DNA from: Psychrobacter aquaticus CMS 56
GTDB taxonomy: Bacteria > Pseudomonadota > Gammaproteobacteria > Pseudomonadales > Moraxellaceae
Assembly (NCBI RefSeq): GCF_000471625.1
Contig: NZ_AUSW01000015.1
Location: 186,001-250,000, forward strand
DNA length: 64,000 bases
Direction of reading: 5' to 3'
The position numbers and the translations under genes were made by a program. Positions 1 to 7,958 of this stretch are shown in pieces. The notes under the pieces were generated by a model. The model was given only the letters and a program-made list of their open reading frames with translations. It ran no database searches and had not been told where the DNA came from. How positions within the stretch are numbered: the first letter of the stretch is position 1; each line of letters opens with the position of its first letter.

Positions 1-805
1 TTTCTACTACCATAGAGCGCAGCTGTGGAATAAAGATAAGTATGCCGACTTAAAGCAGCATATCACCACTCTTTATCACCAGCACAAAGGCAGATATGAT
101 TATCGTCGAATAACAGCTGCCCTAAAACAGCTAGGGATTCATCATAATCATAAACTTATCGCTAAGCTTATGAAGCAGCTGAAGCTCAGTGCACGGATTC
201 GACGGCAAAAGTGGCGCTCATATAAGGGACAACAAGGCAAAATAGCAAACAATCATCTAAAGCGTCGGTTCAAGGCAAGTAGACCCTTTAAACGTTGGCT
301 CACTGACATTACCGAGTTTAAGGTCGGTGATAACAAATTATACTTATCACCGATACTCGATTGTTATAATAATGAGATTATTAGTTATACGCTTTCAAAA
401 AGGCCGACCTATGATTTAGTAAGTCGAATGCTAAGTCAGGCACTGGAAAAAACTAAAGCCAGCCGTCATAAGAAGCTAATGCTACATTCAGATCAGGGAT
501 GGCATTATCAGATGAAGCCGTTTAAAAAGACGCTCAAAAAGCATCAGATTAAACAAAGTATGAGCAGGAAAGGCAATTGCCTCGATAATGCGCTGATGGA
601 AGGCTTCTTCGGTACACTAAAGTGTGAGACTATTTATATTGAAAAGCCAGGCTCGATTGAGGCGTTAGAGAAACAGATTCATGAGTATATCCACTACTAC
701 AATCATGAAAGAATTCAGCTTAAACTAAAAGGACTGAGTCCTGTGCAATACAGAACTCAGTCCTTGAAATAAACTTAAACCGTCTAAGATTTGGGGGTCA
801 GTTCA
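1..805 (+). mobile_element. IS3-family insertion sequence, right-hand part
   Basis: The window opens inside an IS3-family element. Its transposase reading frame is followed by the sequence gggggtcagttca (793-805). Its reverse complement begins TGAACTGACCCCC, the kind of TG...CA terminal repeat seen in this family. The left end and orfA lie outside the window. The exact right boundary is inferred from the repeat, because the left end is not available for comparison. Confidence 0.8.
2..772 (+). CDS. IS3-family transposase OrfB, 5' end outside window
   Basis: This is the DDE recombinase part (OrfB) of an IS3-family transposase, which cuts and joins element ends. The frame is open from the first bases of the window, well upstream of the ATG at 170, so the gene is cut by the window edge and does not start there. 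An N-terminal HTH-like stretch (…YDYRRITAALKQLG…) precedes the integrase core. The catalytic triad can be followed as D in LTDITEF, D in LHSDQGWHY and E in DNALMEGFFGTLK. The C-terminus (YNHERIQLKLKGLSPVQYR) is family-typical. In IS3 elements OrfB is normally made by frameshifting from orfA, which cannot be checked here. The visible part looks intact. Confidence 0.93.
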   Translation, partial: FYYHRAQLWNKDKYADLKQHITTLYHQHKGRYDYRRITAALKQLGIHHNHKLIAKLMKQLKLSARIRRQKWRSYKGQQGKIANNHLKRRFKASRPFKRWLTDITEFKVGDNKLYLSPILDCYNNEIISYTLSKRPTYDLVSRMLSQALEKTKASRHKKLMLHSDQGWHYQMKPFKKTLKKHQIKQSMSRKGNCLDNALMEGFFGTLKCETIYIEKPGSIEALEKQIHEYIHYYNHERIQLKLKGLSPVQYRTQSLK

Positions 806-1032
806 AAGTATCTGGTTTTTTATTTTTTTATGAAGCGCTGCACATTATTTTTTCTTCTTGTTTTTATAAAAAGATACAAAAATTAGTAAACAGCCCCTAA
901 ATTAAAAAAATTAGATTATAAAGCGTCAAAATGTTTTTTTGATGTTTATCCTCAGGCGGCTTAACCAAAACATCTCAAGTCAATATCTACGGAATGGACA
1001 GCACAGTTTATATAATCGTGAATTAAATGAGA

Positions 1033-1494
1033 TCACAAACTCGAAAGCAGAACACTTGTTTCGCTATTAAGAATGCCATCAATTTCTCTTACTTGACGTA
1101 GCACTTCATCAAATTCTCTCAAGCTTGTCGTGTGTATCTCTGCTACCAAATCCCATGCCCCATTGGTCGTATGTAGCTTAATCAGTTGCGGGATACCTTG
1201 TAACTTCCTAATCACTTGTGAAGTAGACTTTCCTGTTACTTCAATCATCATCATAGCTTTGACGGTTTCTTTATCTAGTGCCTCATGCACTCGAATCGTA
1301 AATCCCAAAATAGCGCCGTTATGAATCAGTCTATCCAATCTGTTTTGGACAGTGGCACGAGAGACTTTGAGTTTTTTAGCAAGGTTTGAGATGGTGGCTC
1401 GACCATCTTGTCGAAGTTCAGATATCAGTTCGCTATCTAAAGAGTCATAAGTATAATATGCCACAAAAATGCTTCCTTCATTGAGTTTTGACAT
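1033..1494 (-). CDS. Lrp/AsnC-family transcriptional regulator
   Basis: This is a small DNA-binding regulator of the Lrp/AsnC family, which usually senses an amino acid. An N-terminal winged HTH (LDSELISELRQDGRATISNL then KKLKVSRATVQNRLDRL) is followed by a RAM/AsnC-type ligand domain (VTGKSTSQVIRKLQGIP…AWDLVAEIHTTSL). The gene is divergent from ornithine cyclodeaminase and shares its 120-bp upstream region, so control of that gene by this protein, in response to arginine or ornithine, is a fair inference. I chose the ATG at 1494. A GTG five codons upstream (1509) is also open, and neither has a well-placed Shine-Dalgarno. The natural effector is not visible. Confidence 0.9.
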   Translation of the reverse strand: MSKLNEGSIFVAYYTYDSLDSELISELRQDGRATISNLAKKLKVSRATVQNRLDRLIHNGAILGFTIRVHEALDKETVKAMMMIEVTGKSTSQVIRKLQGIPQLIKLHTTNGAWDLVAEIHTTSLREFDEVLRQVREIDGILNSETSVLLSSL

Positions 1495-1529
1495 TATGCT
1501 AAATAGCACCTAGCAATGTGTCAAAAAAT

Positions 1530-1591
1530 AATCAATATTTAATAAATTATTGACATTTTAACTGACAATTATAGTTGGTAGGATATTGATT
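1530..1591. promoter_or_regulatory. Inverted repeat in the divergent regulator/ocd promoter region
   Basis: The two arms AATCAATAT (1530-1538) and ATATTGATT (1583-1591) are a perfect 9-bp inverted repeat with centres about 53 bp apart, near five helical turns. They sit in the AT-rich spacer between the AsnC/Lrp-type gene and ornithine cyclodeaminase. Widely spaced half-sites on one helix face would suit an Lrp-type octamer. The function is inferred only. Confidence 0.35.
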
Positions 1592-1632
1592 GTCGATTTA
1601 ATAAATAATATTCATGGAATGGAGCAAAGTTA

Positions 1633-2727
1633 ATGTCTAAATTTATCGTATCACAAAAGCAGGGTGTGCCATTTGTTAGCGTACAGGCAATGGCTGAAAT
1701 GATTAGTAATCATGGTATAGAACAGACCATAAAAGAATTGGTAGATGCTTTAGAGCAAGATTTTTCTCGCTGGGATAAGTTTGAAAAATCCAGTCGTTTT
1801 GCTTCACATTCGAAAAATGGTGTGATTGAGCTGATGCCTGTCAGCGATGGTGAAATGTTTGCGTGTAAGTATGTCAATGGCCATCCCATCAATACCAAGC
1901 GTGACTTGCAGACGGTAGCAGCTTTTGGCGTCTTGTCTGATGTCGAGACAGGCTATCCCATTTTACTGACAGAGATGTGTATTTTAACCGCACTACGCAC
2001 GGCGGCGACCTCGGCACTGGTTGCGAAATATTGTGCGCCTAAAAACGCCCAAACTTTGGCGCTCATTGGTAACGGTGCTCAAGGAGAGTTCCAAGCAATG
2101 GGTATGAAGGCAGTAGTAGGTATCTCAAAAGTGCGTTTATATGATGTCGATCCAGCCGCGTCTGAAAAAGTGGCGCATAACCTTGCTGATTCAGGCTTGG
2201 ATATCACTATTTGTAAGACGGCAGAAGAAGCTGTTGAAGGCGCAGATATCATCACTACATGTACAGCAGATAAGAAAAATGCCACCATTCTCCGTGATGA
2301 TATGGTCAAAAAAGGCGTCTTTGTCAATGCCATTGGTGGCGACTGCCCTGGAAAAACCGAGCTGGATGCAGAAATCTTGTTAAGAGCCGATCATGTCATT
2401 GTAGAGTTTGAACCACAAACCCGTATCGAAGGCGACATTCAACAGCTCTCTCAAGATTTTCCTGTGACAGAGTTTCATCGCATCGTAAACGGTGAGAAAG
2501 AAGCGCGCACCAACGAAAATAACTTAGTGGTATTTGATGGTGTTGGTTTTGCCTCAGAAGACTTTACAGCTTTGGTATTTTTGCGTGATTTAATCAAAAA
2601 ACAGGACGCATATGAGCTGCTTGATTTGATCCCTCATCAACAGGATCCTAAAAATCTCTATTCGGTGGTAAAAGCTCATAGCAAAGATCGTGGCATAGCA
2701 ATGAATGAAACCATGGCTATAGCGTAA
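1633..2727 (+). CDS. Ornithine cyclodeaminase
   Basis: Ornithine cyclodeaminase converts L-ornithine to L-proline and ammonia with NAD+ as a recycled cofactor, in the cytoplasm. The 364-residue protein is of typical length. Substrate-binding and catalytic residues can be placed at K79 (FACKYVNGHP), R122 (LRTAATSA) and D237 (GGDCPGKTELD). The dinucleotide-binding loop is IGNGAQGEF (about 145-153). It lies downstream of a divergent AsnC/Lrp regulator and upstream of arginase, so the pair would carry arginine to ornithine to proline. The start has a GGAGC-like ribosome site. A related mu-crystallin-type dehydrogenase is possible, but the conserved catalytic Asp argues for true OCD. Confidence 0.93.
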   Translation: MSKFIVSQKQGVPFVSVQAMAEMISNHGIEQTIKELVDALEQDFSRWDKFEKSSRFASHSKNGVIELMPVSDGEMFACKYVNGHPINTKRDLQTVAAFGVLSDVETGYPILLTEMCILTALRTAATSALVAKYCAPKNAQTLALIGNGAQGEFQAMGMKAVVGISKVRLYDVDPAASEKVAHNLADSGLDITICKTAEEAVEGADIITTCTADKKNATILRDDMVKKGVFVNAIGGDCPGKTELDAEILLRADHVIVEFEPQTRIEGDIQQLSQDFPVTEFHRIVNGEKEARTNENNLVVFDGVGFASEDFTALVFLRDLIKKQDAYELLDLIPHQQDPKNLYSVVKAHSKDRGIAMNETMAIA

Positions 2728-2959
2728 ATAATTATTATAACAAAATGATAAGCTCTTTTTATTTTATGTAACGAGTTAAAAACCATAAAATTTTTTAAAG
2801 AGTTTATCTATGTTTGTTGTAATTGTTAAAAAATTATAGATGTATTTTTATTTTAATAAAGTATATTGATATTTTTTAAATATTCAGTGCAAAAAAATAT
2901 AAATTTAACTAATGATTTAAATAATGTAAAAATTTACTTTATTTGATGGAGAAAAAATA

Positions 2960-3919
2960 ATGACCGACATGATGAAAAATATAAGAATAGTAGAAGTTTA
3001 TTCAGATATTGCAGGGTATAAAAAAGGTGCGTCTCTAGGAATTGATGCATTAAAAGCTTCATCAAAAGAACTCAATGCAGATTATTTTGAAAAACTGCAA
3101 TTTGAAAGTATTAAGGATGATAGTAATAATGAAGGGGAGTCACAATTTTCGCATGCAAAATATGCTGATGTGATTGAACCGATTATCTCTAAGTTAGCAC
3201 ATAAAATAAAAGATATAAGAAATGAGAATAAATTCCCAATTGTTTTAGCTGGAGATCATTCTAGCTGTGCAGGAACGATGCATGGCCTAAAAATGGCGCA
3301 TCCTGATGCTGAAATTGGTGTGGTTTATATAGATGCACATGCTGATTTTCATTCACCCTATACAAGTGGGTCAGGAAATATGCATGGTATGCCTTTGGCA
3401 ATGGCGTGTGCAATTGACAACTTGGAATGTAAGCGTAATGAGCTCTCTGAAAAAGAAAAAGAGTATTGGGATAGATTAAAATTCATGGCATCCAACGAGC
3501 CATCAATTAAGCCAGAAAATATAGTTTTTTGTGCCGTTAGAGATTACCAAGAAGAGGAGATGGCGTTAATTAAAAAACATAAAATTCCTTTATATTCTGT
3601 TGCTGAAATCACTCAAAAAGGCATCAGTTCGACGGTAGAAGAGATCTTTAAAAAACTGGAATATTGTGATCATATTTATGTGTCATTCGATGTGGATAGT
3701 GTTGATCCTTTATATGTTCCAGGTACAGGTACACCTGCAATGAATGGTCTATCATATGAGCAAGCGATGCAGCTTAATATAGAATTGATTAAGAATGAAA
3801 AAGTATGTTGCTGGGAAATGGCAGAAATTAATCCTTTGTACAACAATTCAAAAGACGACTCAACCAGAATATTTAAGATTCTAGAAAAAGTGACACATAC
3901 TCTTTTAGAGAATTATTAG
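2960..3919 (+). CDS. rocF: Arginase
   Basis: Arginase hydrolyses L-arginine to L-ornithine and urea using a binuclear Mn centre. The ureohydrolase metal ligands are all visible: H100 in LAGDHSS, D125/H127/D129 in IDAHADF, and D244/D246 in SFDVDSVDP. The PGTGTP motif and the C-terminal MAEINP motif are also present. The 319-residue length fits. A GGAG site lies 9 bases before the ATG. With ornithine cyclodeaminase upstream and a YjiH-type membrane protein downstream it forms an arginine-use module. The gene and its flanks are clearly more AT-rich than the surrounding core genes, which suggests transfer. Agmatinase or formimidoylglutamase are alternatives in the superfamily, but the motif set favours arginase. 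Confidence 0.92.
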   Translation: MTDMMKNIRIVEVYSDIAGYKKGASLGIDALKASSKELNADYFEKLQFESIKDDSNNEGESQFSHAKYADVIEPIISKLAHKIKDIRNENKFPIVLAGDHSSCAGTMHGLKMAHPDAEIGVVYIDAHADFHSPYTSGSGNMHGMPLAMACAIDNLECKRNELSEKEKEYWDRLKFMASNEPSIKPENIVFCAVRDYQEEEMALIKKHKIPLYSVAEITQKGISSTVEEIFKKLEYCDHIYVSFDVDSVDPLYVPGTGTPAMNGLSYEQAMQLNIELIKNEKVCCWEMAEINPLYNNSKDDSTRIFKILEKVTHTLLENY

Positions 3920-3948
3920 TATTAAATATTTAAGACAAGTTAAAGGAT

Positions 3949-3989
3949 CTAGCATAAATATATTTATTAAAAAAATTTATTTATGCTAG
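3949..3989. promoter_or_regulatory. 12-bp perfect inverted repeat spanning the proposed yjiH-type start
   Basis: CTAGCATAAATA (3949-3960) pairs perfectly with TATTTATGCTAG (3978-3989) across a 17-base AT-rich loop. The right arm contains the ATG at 3983. As RNA this hairpin would lie between arginase and the membrane-protein gene and could limit translation or processing. It lacks a T-run, so it does not look like an intrinsic terminator. Confidence 0.5.
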
Positions 3990-5422
3990 CTAAAAAAGGG
4001 ACTGCGAGTAAAAATAATATGGACATTATTAAAGCCAATGCTTCAAGTCAAGAAGTTAGCAGTATCACTATCAGACAGTTTTTAAAATTCTTTATACCGT
4101 CTGTGATAGGTTTGATGCTCTTCGTATTTCCAATTCCATATGTAGATGGTAAGTTTGTTACATATGCAGAAGGATTTACTATTCCTATATCTGTATTAAA
4201 AGATTACATACAAGGTTATATAGGTGACCTTTTGCCGTTGTTTGTTGTAATCTCAATTATGATTACATTGTGTTGTACTTTATATACTAAAATCATGAAG
4301 CCTTCATTAATTTTAAATAATGCGTTTTTAAATAACTTGTTGAACGTTACGACACCTTGGCTCATTATTAGAATGCTTGGTGCGTTTTTTGTTGTAGTTA
4401 CCTATTTTAAGTATGGTTATGAATTTATATATTCAGATAGTATCGGGGGATTGATATTATATGAATTAATGCCGATACTTTTTATAGTGTTTTTTTTAGC
4501 TGGATTGTTACTACCACTATTACTTGATTTTGGCTTACTAGAATTTTTTGGTGTTTTATTAAGTAAAGTAATGAGACCTTTATTTGGTTTACCAGGTAGA
4601 TCATCTGTAGATTGTTTAACATCATGGTTGGGTGATGGAACTATTGGTGTATTATTAACTGATAAACAATTGGAAGGTGGATTTTATACTAAAAAAGAAG
4701 CAGCAGTTATTGCTACAAGTTTTTCAGCAGTCTCAGTTACATTTTGTTTGGTTGTCATCTCTCAGGTTAAACTAGAAAGTTACTTTCTTAACATGATTGG
4801 GGTTGTTGCTTTATGCGGGATCGTTTGTGCTTTAATAGTACCAAGATTATTACCTTTATCTAGAATTGAAAATACCTACGTAAAAGAAAATAGTGATAGA
4901 GACCACGAAACCATTCCCGAAGGAAAAACATTATTTGCCCACGGTTTACAAAAAGCCGTTCAAAAAGCAGAAAAGAGTCCAAGTTTTTTTACTTTCCTAA
5001 AAGATGGGTTGAAAAATATTTTGGATATGTGGATCGGAATATTACCTGTCGTTATGGCAATCGGGACTATGGGCTTAATCGTTGCAGAAGAAACACCTAT
5101 ATTTGATTATTTAGGTATGCCATTTATTCCATTCTTAGAGTTATTAAATATACCTTTTGCAGCAGAAATGTCAAAAACAATCATGGTAGGTTTTGCAGAT
5201 ATGTTTTTACCTGCTATTATTGGTTCTTCAATAGAGTCGGATTTAACTCGATTTGTAATAGCTTGCTTGTCAGTTTCTCAATTGATATATATGTCGGAAG
5301 TAGGGGGATTGATTTTAGCAACAAAGATCCCAGTTAGCTTTTTTCAGTTATTGGTTATTTTTCTATTAAGAACAGTTATTTCGTTACCGATTATTGCATT
5401 ATGTGCTCATATGATTTTTTAA
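3983..5422 (+). CDS. YjiH-family membrane protein (nucleoside-recognition/gate domain), likely transporter
   Basis: This is a polytopic inner-membrane protein of about 479 residues with roughly ten hydrophobic segments. Examples are IPSVIGLMLFVFPIPYV near the start, LLPLFVVISIMITL, MPILFIVFFLAGLLLPLLLD, and IGILPVVMAIGTMGLIV in the C-terminal half. The order and the PGRSSVDCLTSWLGDGTIG motif match the YjiH family, which carries the 'Gate' domain shared with nucleoside and spore-maturation proteins. Its place after arginase suggests movement of arginine, ornithine or another basic amino acid, but the substrate is an inference. Neither the ATG at 3983 nor the one at 4019 has a good ribosome site, and 3983 lies inside a hairpin arm. 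The gene is strongly AT-rich. Confidence 0.8.
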   Translation: MLAKKGTASKNNMDIIKANASSQEVSSITIRQFLKFFIPSVIGLMLFVFPIPYVDGKFVTYAEGFTIPISVLKDYIQGYIGDLLPLFVVISIMITLCCTLYTKIMKPSLILNNAFLNNLLNVTTPWLIIRMLGAFFVVVTYFKYGYEFIYSDSIGGLILYELMPILFIVFFLAGLLLPLLLDFGLLEFFGVLLSKVMRPLFGLPGRSSVDCLTSWLGDGTIGVLLTDKQLEGGFYTKKEAAVIATSFSAVSVTFCLVVISQVKLESYFLNMIGVVALCGIVCALIVPRLLPLSRIENTYVKENSDRDHETIPEGKTLFAHGLQKAVQKAEKSPSFFTFLKDGLKNILDMWIGILPVVMAIGTMGLIVAEETPIFDYLGMPFIPFLELLNIPFAAEMSKTIMVGFADMFLPAIIGSSIESDLTRFVIACLSVSQLIYMSEVGGLILATKIPVSFFQLLVIFLLRTVISLPIIALCAHMIF

Positions 5423-5516
5423 TGACATTCAACTGTAAATTTAGCTTCACAAGAGAATTTTAAATAGAATTTTCTGAAAGCTGGCTATACCACGTCTGAA
5501 CAAGAAATCAGCAGCA

Positions 5517-5556
5517 AAAAACCACCTAGCAGCGATATGCGGTCAGGTGGTTTTTT
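5517..5556 (+). terminator. Intrinsic terminator after the arginine-use module
   Basis: ACCACCT (5521-5527) and AGGTGGT (5545-5551) form a stem that continues into a T-run on the plus strand. Upstream A residues allow some function for the minus-strand gene that ends at 5638 too. Confidence 0.8.
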
Positions 5557-5637
5557 ATCGTTTTTACTTTATTATCTTTAACTTTTGCAGCTTCTGTGTT
5601 GGGTGCGCTCTACTATGCCTACTTATAACCTGTTAAT

Positions 5638-7170
5638 TTACAAGCTCTCAATAGAGCGATATAGATACCTGTCCAGTCTTGGGATATCATCGGTATGCAC
5701 CTTTTGCTGCTGATTAAAAAAGTCAGCGTGAGCAAGCGGTTGACTACCCGGACAGGCGAAATTACAGAGCATGATGTTTTGCAAATTTGTGCTGTCGTTC
5801 TTGGTGAGCACATAAGCTGAGTCGCCAAACACCTCATACCAGTTTTTAAAAATCGTCTGAGTATAGCCGTGCTTAGGCGTCGGCATTCCTATGATATTGG
5901 CCATGATATAGTTGCTATTGGTTTTGAACTGCGTGAGGGCTTCTAGCGTATACAAGTTGCTCGCGACAAACCGACCTTGAAAGGCATCAATCAGCATAAA
6001 GTCGTAGGACGCATCACGATGGCGAGTCAAATACCCACGCGCATCATCGCCTATAAACTCAATATTCGGGGCTATAGACGCTTTCAAAAAATGCGTTTCG
6101 ATAATGCTGGGTAAGTCTTTATCAATATCGATGACCGTGAGTGCCATCTCAGGGTTAGCATGCGCCACTTCGCTTGGTGTACCCATACCCGCACCGCCTA
6201 AGAACACTAACGACTTAGGCTCTAGTTGCTCGATAGCGGCGACGGTAATCTCGCCATACCAATGGCAATTTTTCTTAGTGAGATATATCCAGCAGCTACT
6301 GGTCGACTGTCCCGGCTTGTCGGTAATGGTCACGGCAAGCTTGTCCTCATAAATGATCTGCTTGATAAACCACGCACCTGTAGCCGTCTGATAGCCGGTA
6401 TCGACTCGGCTTAGCATAATAAAAGCGGCGGTGATAATAACGGCTGACACCGCTAGCATATGATTTTGGCGGGGTGTCAACGCACTGACATAATCATCAG
6501 GATACAGCTGCACGGCAAGCTTGGTACACAGATAGCTACTGATCGCCAGCGTGACAATAAACAGCGCCAAGCTACTCATCAGGCCGATATAAGGCAATAA
6601 TAAAATCGGTGTCAGCGTTGAGCCCAGCACACTACCGACAGTGGTAATAGCAACCATCATGCCCGCATTTTTGCCCGTGTCCACGCCTAGATTCGCGCCG
6701 CTATTGCTATTAACGCTATCACTTTTGTGCTTTAAGGATAAAAACTGGGTAATCAGTGGAATAGCGGTCGAACCAAACGCTAACCCGACGCCAAATAACA
6801 AGCCGACACCCATAGCCGCGAGGATCGGGCTACTGGTATTGGCGGTCATAAAGGCGAGCAGTGGCAGTTGCATAATACAGGCGATAGCGTGCGAGATAGC
6901 CGACAAAGATAAGACGTGACCGGCCTTGAGTAACGCTTGGCGCGGGGTGCTGATATGCTGTGATAAACGACCGCCATACCAGTAGCCCACCGCTATCGCG
7001 ATCAGCACCATCGCTAGTATGACCCCAGTGATAGAGATGGACGCGCCGATATAGGTCGCCGATATCCTAATCGCATAAATCTCGATACCGAGACCGGCAA
7101 ACCCTTCTAGCAGCGCAATGACCAAACAGATACCTAAGACTTTTTTTTGCATAAAGCGACTCATCACCAT
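5638..7170 (-). CDS. Membrane-fused spermidine-synthase-like protein
   Basis: This is a two-part protein of about 510 residues. The N-terminal half has around eight hydrophobic helices (for example VLGICLVIALLEGFAGLGIE and ILAAMGVGLLFGVGLAFGS). The C-terminal half (about 275-510) is a Rossmann methyltransferase/spermidine-synthase-like domain with LVFLGGAGMGTPSEV, LTVIDIDKDL and YDFMLIDAFQG. Classical spermidine synthases carry GGGDGG and DSTDP at these places, so aminopropyl transfer is doubtful here. The domain pairing matches the so-called fused MFS/spermidine synthase group, whose activity is largely unproven. No close operon partner exists. The start could be 7170 or the ATG at 7164, and no ribosome site decides it. 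Confidence 0.8.
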   Translation of the reverse strand: MVMSRFMQKKVLGICLVIALLEGFAGLGIEIYAIRISATYIGASISITGVILAMVLIAIAVGYWYGGRLSQHISTPRQALLKAGHVLSLSAISHAIACIMQLPLLAFMTANTSSPILAAMGVGLLFGVGLAFGSTAIPLITQFLSLKHKSDSVNSNSGANLGVDTGKNAGMMVAITTVGSVLGSTLTPILLLPYIGLMSSLALFIVTLAISSYLCTKLAVQLYPDDYVSALTPRQNHMLAVSAVIITAAFIMLSRVDTGYQTATGAWFIKQIIYEDKLAVTITDKPGQSTSSCWIYLTKKNCHWYGEITVAAIEQLEPKSLVFLGGAGMGTPSEVAHANPEMALTVIDIDKDLPSIIETHFLKASIAPNIEFIGDDARGYLTRHRDASYDFMLIDAFQGRFVASNLYTLEALTQFKTNSNYIMANIIGMPTPKHGYTQTIFKNWYEVFGDSAYVLTKNDSTNLQNIMLCNFACPGSQPLAHADFFNQQQKVHTDDIPRLDRYLYRSIESL

Positions 7171-7251
7171 GATTTAGCGGATACCAAGATTTTACACTAT
7201 TCTTGATTGGGTAGGATGGTAGGTGTTGTTTGAATGTTTGTGACTTTATAA

Positions 7252-7461
7252 AGAGTTAATCATTCTAGAGGGTGTGCTCAGGGTGACAACCACATCAACG
7301 GCATTGAAAAATTCTAGAATCTGTCTAAACGTACGCTTAGAGAATACAACGGAATCGATAAGAAGAACTCCTACTTGTTTCTAAAAGAGTGTGAGTTTAG
7401 ATTTAATGATGGCTCACCCTTTAATCCGCTTAAAATTCTTAGAAAATGGTCTGGTATTTGA
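7252..7461 (+). pseudogene. Dead IS1595-family (ISXO2-like) transposase, 3' fragment
   Basis: Reading frame 7252-7461 gives the C-terminal end of an ISXO2-like transposase: VNHSRG, then GDNHINGIEKF, then SKRTLREYNGI, then SYLFLKECEFRFNDG. The family has a Trp after the Phe of GIExF. Here that codon is TAG (from TGG), a nonsense change. Upstream of 7252 the frame is closed, so only about 70 codons survive. Sequence up to about 7480 (cttgtctactacagtcc) may be the old terminal repeat, but the other end is absent. It forms one flank of the copper cluster. Confidence 0.75.
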
Positions 7462-7487
7462 TTCTTGTCTACTACAGTCCTCATTTT

Positions 7488-7880
7488 TTATTTGCCCTGT
7501 TCAAGATCTTTTAGTATGGCGCAATCTGCATTTTGATCCCCTAAACAATGATCAGCAGAAGTCTGTAACAAGCTCACGATATCTTGTAATTGTGCTATTT
7601 TTTGGTTTAGGGCTTCTATATGTGTGAGTGTCAATTGTTTTACATCAGCACTTTGCCGATCTGTGTTTTTCCATAAATAAAGCAACTCTTTCATCTGTTT
7701 AGATGAAAAACCCAAATCGCGAGCCTGCCTTAAAAAGCACAAGTTTCTTATATCTTGCTTAGAATACATGCGATAACCTGAATTTGAGCGTTTTGCGGTA
7801 TCAAGCAAACCTATCTGTTCATAATAGCGAATCATTTTGGGTGAGATTCCTGATTGCTCTGATGCTTGTCCAATGTTCAT
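7488..7880 (-). CDS. cueR: CueR-type copper-responsive MerR regulator
   Basis: This is a MerR-family activator that senses Cu(I) and switches on copper-export genes by underwinding a 19-bp promoter spacer. The 130-residue protein has an N-terminal winged HTH (MNIGQASEQSGISPKMIRYY), a coiled-coil dimer helix, and the metal loop C112-LGDQNAD-C120. This matches the spacing and numbering known for CueR. A strong AGGAGG lies just before the ATG. It is downstream of copA on the same strand, separated by a terminator-like hairpin. Two matching operators sit in the copA/copZ divergent promoter region. Confidence is high that it senses Cu, Ag or Au rather than Hg or Zn. Confidence 0.94.
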   Translation of the reverse strand: MNIGQASEQSGISPKMIRYYEQIGLLDTAKRSNSGYRMYSKQDIRNLCFLRQARDLGFSSKQMKELLYLWKNTDRQSADVKQLTLTHIEALNQKIAQLQDIVSLLQTSADHCLGDQNADCAILKDLEQGK

Positions 7881-7901
7881 ATCTGTCCTCCTGATATAAA
7901 A

Positions 7902-7945
7902 AGGGTTAAAGCCAAACGTCTACTTTGAATAGCTACTTTAACCCT
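7902..7945 (-). terminator. Hairpin between copA and cueR
   Basis: AGGGTTAAAG (7902-7911) and CTTTAACCCT (7936-7945) are perfect 10-bp arms. On the minus strand the hairpin is followed by TTTTTAT just before the cueR ribosome site. It looks like a terminator or attenuator that would lower cueR expression from the copA transcript. Confidence 0.65.
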
Positions 7946-7958
7946 ATATTGATAGAGT

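Noticed and set aside
7391..7627. Plus-strand frame opposite cueR
   Set aside because: It is an alternative frame across the transposase relic and the antisense of cueR.
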